NCBI GenBank assembly: GCA_025084515.1
Contig: JAJAGP010000082.1
Span: 744,001 to 808,000, forward strand
Source of the DNA: Ancistrus triradiatus
Lineage: Eukaryota > Chordata > Actinopteri > Siluriformes > Loricariidae
Length of the DNA stretch: 64,000 bases
Direction of reading: 5' to 3'
The translations under genes were made by a program, and so were the position numbers. Shown piece by piece: positions 12,923 to 22,716 of this stretch. The notes under the pieces were generated by a model that saw nothing but the letters and a program-made list of their open reading frames with translations, did not search any database and was not told where the DNA came from. Position 1 is the stretch's first letter. Every line of letters starts with the position of its first letter.

Positions 12923-13375
12923 TTGTCTTTCCATCATTGTGGGGACTTTCCCAACTACACTAAAGCAAATATTTGAACTCATTTGCTTTTTCAAAATAAA
13001 GTTGCAATTTTTGTTTAAAAAAAGACAAACTTTGTGTGGTCCATCGAAATATGGTCCTCACAGTGATATATAAACCTGACCCCTCATGCACACAGAAACC
13101 CGCTTTCCCCCTTTGAGCTCCTCAGTGTCAGACCCAATTGTTGTGATCTAAATGTATAAGAATTGATGGTGCCTTCCACCAAATGCTGTTATGGAGAACC
13201 TGGTTTGTTTATTTAATGAAGATCGTGTCAGTGTGAATCTGCGTCCTTGTGCTTGAACCAGTGGCAGGTGTTGGTGGCAGATTTTCCAGAGACAGGGGCA
13301 CTGAATTAACAAATTCAATTTACATAATACTTTGGAGGGAGCACCGGCCTCTCCCTGCTTAAGTGTTTCTGCTGC

Positions 13376-13376
<1 letters not shown>

Positions 13377-13407
<31 letters not shown>
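13377..13407. repeat. (TG)n microsatellite
   Basis: A perfect TG run of about 15 units. Confidence 0.96.
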
Positions 13408-13412
<5 letters not shown>

Positions 13413-13840
13413 CATCCAGATGTCCAGACACTAATCGCTAACCCTATAAACCTAGCAGGGGTTTTGAGCCAAAGAGTCTTCTGTAGCCCTTAGAAAGATT
13501 TGAACAGTAGTAACACAACCCGGAAACCTTCAAGAGCAATAAAAATGGGGATGAAAGTGCAGTTCATTCACAGTGGCTTTACTTTTTGTTTATATGACAT
13601 ATATGAGCTATACAGCATATCATATATAGCAGTGATTCCCAAGCTTCTGTAGATAAGAATATTTTATAGAATAAGCCCCCCACTTCAGCACACATGGACA
13701 TGTCCTTTGCTTCCAAACTCCACTGGAATTAATTTTAAACATTGTAGTTAATGCAAAACTGCACCTTTACAATGAAATTATTACAACATGCAGTATGTAT
13801 CTTAAATTTAAAGAGCCCCACTCTGGGAACCACTCATATT

Positions 13841-14024
13841 TACAGCATTTACAGCATTTAGCAGACGCCCTTATCCAGAGCAACTTCCAATTAGTACAGT
13901 CTTACAATCCAAGCAATTGTGGGTTAAGGGCCTTGCTCGAGGACCCAACAGTGGCAGAGGTGGGATTTGAACCCTGGACCTTGTGGTTCACAGTCCAGTA
14001 CCTTACCTGCTAGGCTACCACAGT
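13841..14024 (-). repeat. tRNA-derived SINE (family A) with target duplication
   Basis: A complete minus-strand copy, flanked by the 8-base duplication ctcatatt at 13833-13840 and 14025-14032. This gives exact insertion boundaries and supports LINE-type retrotransposition. Confidence 0.9.
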
Positions 14025-14032
14025 CTCATATT

Positions 14033-14763
14033 ATATACATCCTGCTTTACCACTTGTTGGAATAAGGCCTCACATCTTGACATTTTGTTATGACTAGTCA
14101 TTAAATGTTACTATTAAGACTTCAAGTCAAATTGATTGTTTGATTTCTATAGAGCTTATCACAATAGTGTTATCTCAGAGCAGCTTTTCAAACATCTTTT
14201 GTCCACAACTCCAATATGTAAGTCTATTAATACCAGAATGCTGTATAACAACCACCAAATGTTTAGAATAGCAGACTTTTATTTACTTAGTGGTCACAAT
14301 CTGCTCTGTGTATCAGAAAAGTCATCATAAGAGGCAGCATATTGAATCTTTGTACATTGACGATGCTCACATAGTGAAAGTGAAAGTTTAGACTGGACTG
14401 TTTTAGCCAGGGGGCAGCATTTGGCTTATCACTGGTACTAGCGCTAGAGTTGCACCAGTGTACAATACAGTTTACTGTCAAAAACCATGTTTTGTCAAAG
14501 ACTTCAAGTCAGAATTAATTTCTGATGAGAGATTATTCTCCAAGTGACAGTGTGGGTTCTGTGTCTTTATTAGTATGATCGTATTGTTTTTGGTGTCCAG
14601 TGGTGACCATTTGTTTTGGTGTGGCATATAAAGCGTCAATGTTTATATTTGATTGCTTCCATCAGTCAGTAATGAGTTTCTCATGAATTGGGTGACATAA
14701 CATTTGCGAAGGTCATTTCTAACATTAGAATACTTTTATTTACATACTCAAACTGAAAGCATG
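14033..14763. other. No gene seen
   Basis: AT-rich intergenic sequence without recognisable repeats or domains. Confidence 0.5.
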
Positions 14764-14990
14764 TACAGTGGAACTTCAGAGTTCGAACTTAATTGAGTCT
14801 GGAAGGCTGTTTGAACTCTAATTCGTTTGAAGTCGGAATCAAACTGTAATGTAAATAGGATTAATCCATTCCAGACCCCCAAATGATTGTTTTTTACACC
14901 TATATTTGTATGTAATTGTATGAATTTTTTGGGCAAAAAATTCAAACTGATCATTCGATGTCCTGTATCCATTGACTTATGTGTTGCCTA
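14764..14990. mobile_element. DNA-transposon end-like fragment
   Basis: It begins tacagtggaacttcagagtt with ttcgaac motifs and contains attaatccattccagacccc, phrases resembling the ends of the pogo-like elements here (compare 2256 and 53229). I see no matching right end, so it is probably a solo end. Confidence 0.4.
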
Positions 14991-15410
14991 CACCTGACTC
15001 TAAACAGCCCAAATATTTTAACCCTATCCTTGTTTGAAACTTGTTTGACTCAACACTTGTTTTCAAGGGGACCAGCTAACCATCCCCAAATCTAGAAGAT
15101 CTTGGCCTAACCCTGTCCACAGTATACCAAAGCAAATTGTTCACAACTACAGTACAGCTTTTAGCTTTTAGGTACCAGACAAATGCCTTCAAATGTTTGG
15201 ACACTTACTAATCATGGGAATATTTGGATATAAAAACATATAAAAACACACAGAATATACATTACTCTAATATTTAAAGTCTATTACAATTAACAATTGT
15301 AGTACTGTATCTAATAATGCTATGCTATGCTATGACCCTCACCCTAAACCTCAACCTACAATTTAGTACCCAAACACAAATATGGGTACTATATATATAA
15401 TTTTCACATC
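14991..15410. other. No gene seen
   Basis: AT-rich sequence with a degenerate stretch of CCCTAA-like phrases near 15330-15365. No gene or clear element. Confidence 0.4.
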
Positions 15411-16089
15411 TCTCCCACTCTTAATCCAATTCAGGGTCATGGGGGAGCCAGGGCCTAACTGGCAACACAGCTCGCAAGGTGGGAACCGCTCTAGACTGGA
15501 CACTAGAATTGGGAGAAAGTCACAAGCAACCCTCAAGTGTTAACCTTCAAGTCTCAAGCAAGACCCAAATTACTGTGGTAATATCCAAGTAACTCAAGTC
15601 AGGTGCCTACTGTAAGTCAAGTAAGTCTCAATTTAAGTCCTATGAAATTATGATGCACTAACTCCAGTTTCCACTTTTAAGTGAGTCAAAAGACAGTTGT
15701 CATAAAGAGTTGAATTTAACAAATGCGATTGCATTTATTCTTGGACTGTCGAACCCATTATGCCAAATACAATTTCTGAGTGTTGGCTGTTTTGCCTTCT
15801 TAATAAATACACAACTGATTCAAAAGCAAACCTAACATATCTTAAACATAACATTATCTTTCTTGCTAATGTTTGACTAGCTAGAAAGTTAGCTTAAAAG
15901 ACAGTCATGTATCTTTCTTTGTGGGTTTTTTAGTGATGGGTGAAATTGGAAGTCGTCTTCATCTACAACGTAATCTTTGAATCCAAACCTCATTATTTTT
16001 GGAATAGTTTGTCTCTGCTGGTTTCTCACATTGTGATAGGTTGCCAGGTTTACACGCAGTGAAACAGTAATCACTCAATTATGTTTCAG

Positions 16090-16113
16090 CAACAACAACA
16101 ACAACAACAACAA
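16090..16113. repeat. (CAA)n microsatellite
   Basis: A short perfect trinucleotide run inside the hAT-like element, just left of the Tc1 insertion. Confidence 0.9.
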
Positions 16114-16174
16114 ACAACACTAAAACTTACCTATAAATGCAAACATTTCATAAATATCAAGTCATTTCAAGTTA

Positions 16175-17729
16175 AAGTGTTGTGAAAAAGTGTTTGCCCC
16201 CTTCCTGCTTTCCTATTTTTTGCATGTTTGTCACACTTAAGTGTTTCGGAAAATCAAACCAATTGAAATATTAGTCAAAGACAACACAAGTAAACACAAA
16301 ATGCAGTTTTTAATTGAAGGTGTTTATTATTAAGGGAGAAAAAAATCCAAATCTACATGGCCCTGTCTGAAAAAGTGATTGCCCCCTAAAACCTAATAAC
16401 TGGTTGGGCCACCCTTAGCAGCAACAACTGCAACCAAGTGTTTGTGATAACTTGCAATGAGTCTTTTACAGCATTGTGGAGGAATTTTGGCCACTTATCT
16501 TTGCAGAATTGTTGTAGTTCAGCCACATTGGAGGGTTTTCCAGCATGAACGGCCTTTTTAAGGTCATGCCACAGCATCTTTGACTAGGTCACTCCAAAGT
16601 CTTCATTTTGTTTCTCTTCAGCCATTCAGAGCTGGACTTGCTGGTGTGTTTTGGATCATTGTCCTGCTGCAGAACCCAAGTTCGTTTCAGCTTGAGGTCA
16701 CGAATAGGTGGCCGGACATTCTCCTTCAGGATTTTTTGGTAGACAGCAGAATTCATAGTTCCATTTATCACAGCAAGTCGTCCAGGTCCTGAAACAGCAA
16801 AACAGCCCCAGACATCACACTACCAGCATTCTGAAATGCTGTACTTTTACAGCAGATGTAATGGGGACACACACCTTCCAAAGAGTTTCAACTTTTGTTC
16901 TCGTCAGTCCACAGAATGTTTTCCAAAAAGTCCTTAGGAGCATCAAGATGTGTTCTGGAAAAATTGAAAAATTTTGCTCAGCAATGGTCTTCGTCTTGGA
17001 ACTCTGCCATGCAGGCCACTTTTGCCCAGTCTCTTTCCTTATGGTGGAGGCATGTTTGAGAACACACCTAAACTGTGGCAAGTGAAGCCTGCAGTTCTTT
17101 GGATGTTGTTGTGGGGTCTTTTGTGACCTCTTGGATGAGTCGTCGCTGAGCTCTTGGGGTAATTTTGGTCGGCCGGCCACTCCTGGGAAGGTTCACCACT
17201 GTTCCATGTCTTCACCATTTGTGGATAATGGCTCTCACTGTGGTTCGCTGGAATCCCAAAGCTTTAGAAATGGCTTTATAACCCTTTCCAGACTGATAGA
17301 TGTCAGTTACTTTCTTTCTCAATTGTTCCTGAATTTCTTTGGATCTCGGCATGATGTGTAGCTTTTAAGGATCTTTTGGTGTACTTCACTTTGTCAGGCA
17401 GGTCCTATTTAAGTGATGTCCTGATTGAGAACAGATGTGGCAATAATCAGGCCTAGGTGTGGCTGGAGACAGTGAACTCAGGTGTGATAAACCATAGTTA
17501 AGTTATGTTTTAACAAGAAGGGGAATCACTTTTTCACACAGGACCATGTAGGTTTGGATTTTTTCTCCCTTAATAATAAACACCTTCATTTAAAAACTAC
17601 ATTTTGTGTTTACTTGTGTTGTCTTTGACTAATATTTAAATTGGTTTGATGTTCCGAAACACTTAAGTGTGACAAACATGCAAAAAAATAGGAAATCAGG
17701 AAGGGGGCAAACACTTTTTCACACCACTG
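16175..17729 (-). mobile_element. Tc1-like transposon (ends cagtggtgtgaaaaag type)
   Basis: The left end (aagtgttgtgaaaaagtgtt) and the right end (aacactttttcacaccactg) are inverted repeats of about 210 bases, flanked by TA at 16173-16174 and 17730-17731. The length of 1555 bases is normal for fish Tc1-like elements. A sister copy starts at 62814. The whole unit sits inside the hAT-like element. Confidence 0.9.
16386..17352 (-). pseudogene. Broken Tc1-like transposase
   Basis: From the ATG at 17352 (MPRSKEIQEQLRKKV) toward 16386 the reading switches frame several times. Readable blocks are the strand-transfer core around the second catalytic Asp (TWVLQQDNDPKHTSK) and the C-terminal LWHDLKKAV. 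Near 16578 a deletion of about 20 bases, compared with the copy at 63220, removes the SPDLNPIE block with the catalytic Glu. It cannot be active. Confidence 0.87.
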
Positions 17730-18186
17730 TATCTGTCTTAATTTCAACAATTCAAGTCTCAAGTCATGAATACCTAGTTGAGGCTTTTATCAGTGTTAGT
17801 AAGTCTCAACTTGATTTGCAACTTGAGTCTCCACTCATGTGACACGAGTCCCCCAACTCTACCGGACACCGATCCATCACAGGGCACATGTTCACACAAA
17901 CACACTTACTCATAATGGGACACTGTAGAGACCCCAACTAACATGGCTTTTTTCTAAGAAAGAAACTAGAGCAACTGGAGGAAAGCTGCTCTCTGGAGCT
18001 GTGAGGTGGCAAAGCTATAACCACTGCACCTTCATGCTGCATGCTTTACTTTAAATTATAAATATACTTCCATTACTGTTTTTATCATAACTCATTAATG
18101 CTGAACCATATTTGACCGTAGCCCTTAACATTAGTACCTGAATATGGTACACACCCATTATGAGTGTATTAGTCAAAGAGATAAAA

Positions 18187-18410
18187 CCTAGATTTTAGAC
18201 ACAGCTGTCTGGAAACTACCAACATCTTTGGCCATACTCCATGTTGGATTTCTTTCTGGAAGAAATTTCATTGTTTTAGTTGACAACTCTCTTGTTGAGC
18301 CAAGTTTTCTTTCAATTACCCAAATCCAGCAGCCTGTTAAGGTTTGTAAATCATTTTTAACTGCAGACTAATTTAAATAATATGAATATTAGACACAATG
18401 CATTAATCCT
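18187..18410. mobile_element. Fragment of a Tc1-like family
   Basis: The phrases cacagctgtct, ccaacatcttt, atgttggattt and agttgacaactctcttgt match 22080-22190 of the Tc1-like element at 20929-22714 in the same order. It lacks ends and is a solo fragment. Confidence 0.6.
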
Positions 18411-20928
18411 ATATACAGAAACAAAGGCTATTTTCATGAACTTGTGTATTACTGTAGGTGAATGATCCCATGCCTACAGTTGACTCTAACCTTAACCCTA
18501 GACCTTATCCTTAACCTGGTCCAGCACCTGAACCAAATATGGCCACACACTCTCATTATGAGCTCATTGGTCCACATTAAGAGATGAAAACACGGTCGCA
18601 AACTTACAAACACACGCAGTGCTCGACTCTCACCTGCACTACCGGCAGCTCCAAAACCCTACTGTGCACATTTGAAATGATTCGATTGGATGAACGAGCA
18701 TATGCTCAGCCCTGCATCATAAAGTGAAATTATGCATGTCTTAATTTGATTTCACCCGGCCTATCGAGTTCGAGCAAAATGCAATATGAAACAGACTTTT
18801 AATTTGCTGCCTGTCCCTCTTCGTTCGTTTGCCCCAGCCAATTTGGATGACTCATCTGCTTTGGTCGAGCTTCCAGGTGATGCAGGGCAGCTTTTCCAAA
18901 TGTCACATCAAACCAAGTCTACAGAGTAATCCATGCTTCTGCTCACGATTCGTTTATCTTCATACAGAGTGACCGGTCAGTGCTCACTAGATAAATCAAT
19001 TTGTAGTCATGGTTTAGTTCAGAAAAAAGCTGCTTTATAAACCCTGTTACACCTATAATGAGAAAATAAATCATGTGGAATTCAGAACACTTTGGAGTTA
19101 TATACTGTCTATCTGATTATTGAACCAATATATGGTGAAGAGCTGCTGGATTTTTATCCGCAGCACGTTATGATGCCACACACACAGTTGCCACATTGTG
19201 ATGCATGTTTCTGATGTTTACTACTAAATATTGATAGACATCTGGTGTTTCATTCATCCCCAATCAAAACCATGCCACATAGTGAAAGTAGTCCAGCCCT
19301 CTCTCTCTCTCTCTCTCTCTCTCCACACAAACACTCGTTCTTATTTTCCAGGAAAAATGCCTCTAAGGCAAGATATTCTGGCAATGCTCTGGACACAGCT
19401 TGCCCAAAAAAATGTGTTAATGTAGAATTTGTTAACACAGAAATGAGAAGAGGATGCTGGGCATTGAAGTCCTTTTCAAACAGAACAGTAAATCCTTTGT
19501 TTGTTCTACAGAGGAATGTAACTTGCATTAAGCACCTTCATTTTTTAGAAGAAGCAACATATGGAAGGAATGGCATGGTTAGAACCGGCACATACTTTGG
19601 AGGAAAACATATTACGAAGTACTTACAATAAAATTAGGGCGTGAGAGAAACATTCCTTTTGTGTAAGGCATTGAAAACGAAGAAAAATAAATAGAACTCA
19701 AAGTTAAATACACACACGATGCATATTTCCCGCCCAAAACTGAGCAAGTTTCAGACACTGCTTACGAGATCAACCGTGCGTTACAAAATAAGAGGTTGGA
19801 GAAATAGACAAGTCTCAGGCTTATTAGCTGGATTTCCAGGCACAGTTGATAGGGAGGGAATAAAATCGATGTTATTTTGCTATAGCTGGGAGGCATCATG
19901 TTCTCCACTTCCACGTGTAAAACACTACGTATAGATGTGTGACCTTGTGCGTCTTTGTAAATTCGGATTCATCGACGGCGGCGAGGAAAAACAAGGGTGC
20001 TAATCAAAGTGACGGAGAGCACAATAACCAACAGATTAAAAACGCAGTGGCTCTATACATTAGAGAAAGAAAAAAGCAGCAGCAAAACAGCGACCCTGCA
20101 CTCGGCTCTAATCGCTTCAGATCAAGTCATGAAGGAGCTGTTGACGATGCCTGATCTCCTCTCCTGTTCTGCAAGGTGCATCACGTGTTTGTGTGAATGT
20201 CTGGCAATTAAAAATAATTGGGAAGCAGGTTTGCCTCTAAATCTTCCAAGAGTGCCAGTTATGATCTAATGAAGCTTCATTAGCCATGCTGAAAGCTGAG
20301 AGCTCTGTATGACAACGGCAATTAGACCAGATCATAGGCAAAATCATTAAAAAAATGCTCCGACTGAGATTAGCTTTTCACTTAATGACCAATTCATTAG
20401 CTAATTGATTTCTTATTAGTTACAGGCACAAAAAAAGCCTGCTTGGGTTTCTGCGCGGCTAATTAACGGCATTTACGCCATTAGTCGATTGCCTAATTTT
20501 CAGGAAAACAACTTTTGAATGGAATCTGGCTCCAAGGCTTGCTTTAGCCTACTTCACGGTTTTTCCCCCTCTCCAATAACGCAGGGGTAGTTTTGTGTGC
20601 GTGATCTCTAATGCAGCCAATATTTTGTGATTATGCACGCCAGCCCTGCGCAGGATATTGCATTCGCTGCTGGAGAGATTATGGCCTTGTTTAGCAAGAG
20701 CTCTGTTGTTCAGGTGCTGTGCGGAAGATTTGTCATGTTTTACATTTCAAATGACAGCACCTCCGGCTCTCTTTCAAATTCATGCTTACCTCAGGTACGT
20801 CAAAGGAACTGAGACGCAATCGATCGTTGTTTATAGTCACGTAATTCCTGGTTTTAATCTCTTCATAACTGCCTGAAACGCTTCAGAAAAAAGAAGACTG
20901 ACATACAATCCTGTAGCACTCGGTACTA
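18411..20928. other. Unique intergenic sequence, no gene seen
   Basis: No transposon ends recognised. 18477-18530 contains phrases like taaccttaaccctagacctt (degenerate CCCTAA). 20150-20530 is dense in ATTAG/CTAAT motifs in complex sequence and is a good regulatory candidate. Open frames at 19245-20269 show no domain. Confidence 0.55.
19299..19323. repeat. (CT)n microsatellite
   Basis: A CT run of about 12 units. Confidence 0.95.
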
Positions 20929-21204
20929 CCCCTGGCAAAAATTATAGAATCACCACTCAAAGGATGTTCATCCAGCGTTTTTTTTTTTTTTTACCTTATA
21001 GCAAATAAACAAATCACAGATAGAACACGACAGTTTTGTTTTAATGGCTGAACATTATGTTATGTGAAGCATAACACATTAAATTCAGTTATTTGAATTA
21101 ATGGCACATTTTCCTGATCAAAAAGAGAAATCGTGGAATCACTCAATCTAGAGGAAAAATGAATCCTCAACTAAAACTCTCACAATTAGTCCTTTCTAGT
21201 CCTG

Positions 21205-21393
21205 TCAAATTCCTGAATTCTTTGAGTCCTGGACCTGCATCAGGCTTGTTGCAAGGGTCAGCAGATCAGCTTTGCAGGATGGAGCTTTGTCATGGAACAA
21301 TTTTTTGAAATTCCACCATAAATTTTCAGTCGGATTGAGATCTGGACTCTGGCATTGAGTTGATCTGCCTTTCCTGAAGAAAAGTGTTAACAT
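21205..21393 (-). pseudogene. Tc1-like transposase C-terminal remnant
   Basis: It reads QCQSPDLNPTENLWWNF on the minus strand: the block holding the catalytic Glu (E in NPTENLW) of Tc1 DDE transposases. The upstream part is unreadable. The extreme C-terminus (SLMQVQDSKNSGI) is partly retained. Confidence 0.8.
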
Positions 21394-21702
21394 GCTTTAG
21401 TTGGTGACGAGATGCATTATCTTCATCATCAGAAAAAAACTGCTAATTATAAAATGACAAAAGAGTCCAAAATCTCATAGTACACCTGTGTATTGGCTGT
21501 TGAGGTAATGATTGCCGTCCTTTACCTGACTTGACCCCATATCATAAATAATGAGGAATGAATGTTGAAATTTGTTTGTTTTCTCCATCTTTATACATTT
21601 CATTAGATCAGAACACAAGGTTCAGAATCATCTCCTTACCCAGTGGAGATTCATGACTCATCACTGAATATCTGTTTTACCTAGTCATTCTCACTCCATT
21701 TA

Positions 21703-21871
21703 TATTTACATTTACAGCATTTAGCAGACGCCCTTATCCAGAGCGACTTACAATTGGTACAATCTTACAATCCAAGCAATTGTGGCTTAAGGTTCTTGCT
21801 CAAGGACCCAGTGGCAGCTTGGCAGAGGTGGGATTTGAACCCTGGACCTTCTAACTGCTAGGCTATCACAG
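21703..21871 (-). repeat. tRNA-derived SINE (family A) inside Tc1
   Basis: A minus-strand copy flanked by the 8-base duplication tccattta at 21695-21702 and 21872-21879. A head deletion removes part of the segment between the two promoter boxes (ccttctaactgctagg). Confidence 0.88.
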
Positions 21872-22205
21872 TCCATTTAACCTTGTTTTATTTTGTTTAG
21901 ATGATTTTTGTTTTCAAGCGACTTTTCTATACGTAGAGTTCTCTCACAGACATTGACTTCGCTTTGTTGTACATTTTCTATTTTCAAGGCATATTGATTT
22001 GAGTTTCTATCCTATTGCTTTGGTATCTTACCTGGCCTACTCTGATGTTTTCTTTTTATACTTGTGCCAAATTTTAGGCACAGCTGTCTAGGAACAACCA
22101 ACATCTTTTGCCACAATACATGTTGGATTTCCTTCTTGAAGGAGTATTATAATCCATTATTTTAGTTGACAACTCTCTTGTGTTCTTTTTCTTTTCCCAA
22201 GTCCA

Positions 22206-22500
22206 CTGGAGTCAGTGAGTAGCACTGCCACCTCAGAGCAAGAAAGTCCCGGGTTCAATCCCAGCGGTGGAGCAGCCTGGGTCCTTGCTGTAGGGAGTCT
22301 GGATGTTCTCCTCGTGTCTGTGTGGGTCTACTCTGGGTACTCCCGTTTCCTCCCACAGTCCAAAGACATGCGTGTTCAGTTAATTGATTACAATAAATTG
22401 CCATTGACTTGAGTACATTTATCTGACTAGTCTTGATGTAACCTTGTGTGTGTATCAGCCAAAGATGCTGATAGTCACGTTAAATAAACCAAATAAACAA
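22206..22500 (+). repeat. V-SINE inside Tc1 with target duplication
   Basis: It has a tRNA-like head (gtcagtgagtagcactgcca, then gggttcaatccc as B box), the V-SINE central domain (ggatgttctcctcgtgtctg through ccaaagacatgcgtg) and an AAT-rich end. It is flanked by the exact 10-base duplication cccaagtcca at 22196-22205 and 22501-22510. Confidence 0.88.
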
Positions 22501-22716
22501 CCCAAGTCCAACAGCTTGTTAAGATTTGTAAGCAATCATTTGCATTATTAGAATTTGATGCAAAATACAAGTTGATTCCTCTAACTGATCTTGCAAAAAA
22601 TGCCATTTATTCCAATTTAATTCTTTTGAGGCATGTGTAATGAAGCCTATTAAACAAAAAAATTGTTCTTGTATCCTTGAAGTGTGATGATTGCATAATT
22701 GTTGGCAGGGCCTGTA

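Larger units (their letters stand above)
8810..13832. other. Unique intergenic sequence, no gene seen
   Basis: About 5 kb with no recognisable SINE or DNA transposon, only dinucleotide repeats. The stretch 9800-10900 has many TAAT/ATTA cores within otherwise complex sequence, as in conserved non-coding DNA near developmental genes. Open frames here lack recognisable domains, and two at 12673-13073 are CA-repeat artefacts. Confidence 0.6.
15504..17861. mobile_element. hAT-like element carrying a Tc1 insertion
   Basis: The outer ends tagaattggga and tcccccaactcta are imperfect inverted repeats. They are flanked by the 8-base near-duplication ctggacac (15496-15503) and ccggacac (17862-17869); 8 bases is the hAT target size. 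The interior has the repeated phrases tcaagtctcaagtc seen in fish hAT-derived repeats. Without the Tc1 insertion the element would be about 800 bases, too short to encode a transposase. Confidence 0.65.
15411..18040 (-). repeat. V-SINE-like element split by a transposon nest
   Basis: The tail half (15411-15503, aattcagggtcatgggggag through ctagactggacac) and the head half (17862-18040, ccggacaccgatccatcaca through a tRNA-like head read as gcagtggttatagctttgcc on the minus strand) are two parts of one minus-strand element. They are separated by the hAT-like element at 15504-17861. Confidence 0.7.
20929..22714 (-). mobile_element. Tc1-like transposon invaded by two SINEs
   Basis: The left end (cctggcaaaaattatagaat) and the right end (attgcataattgttggcagg) are imperfect inverted repeats, with TA at 20927-20928 and 22715-22716. 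Minus-strand transposase remnants include QSPDLNPTENLWW. SINEs at 21703-21871 and 22206-22500 interrupt it, each with its own target duplication. Confidence 0.8.

Noticed and set aside
12673..13073. Open frames of Cys-Val or His-Thr repeats
   Set aside because: These are translations of the (CA)n microsatellite.
18477..18530. Degenerate CCCTAA-like stretch as an interstitial telomere repeat
   Set aside because: Too irregular, with only a few imperfect units; similar phrases at 15330 suggest part of a dispersed repeat.
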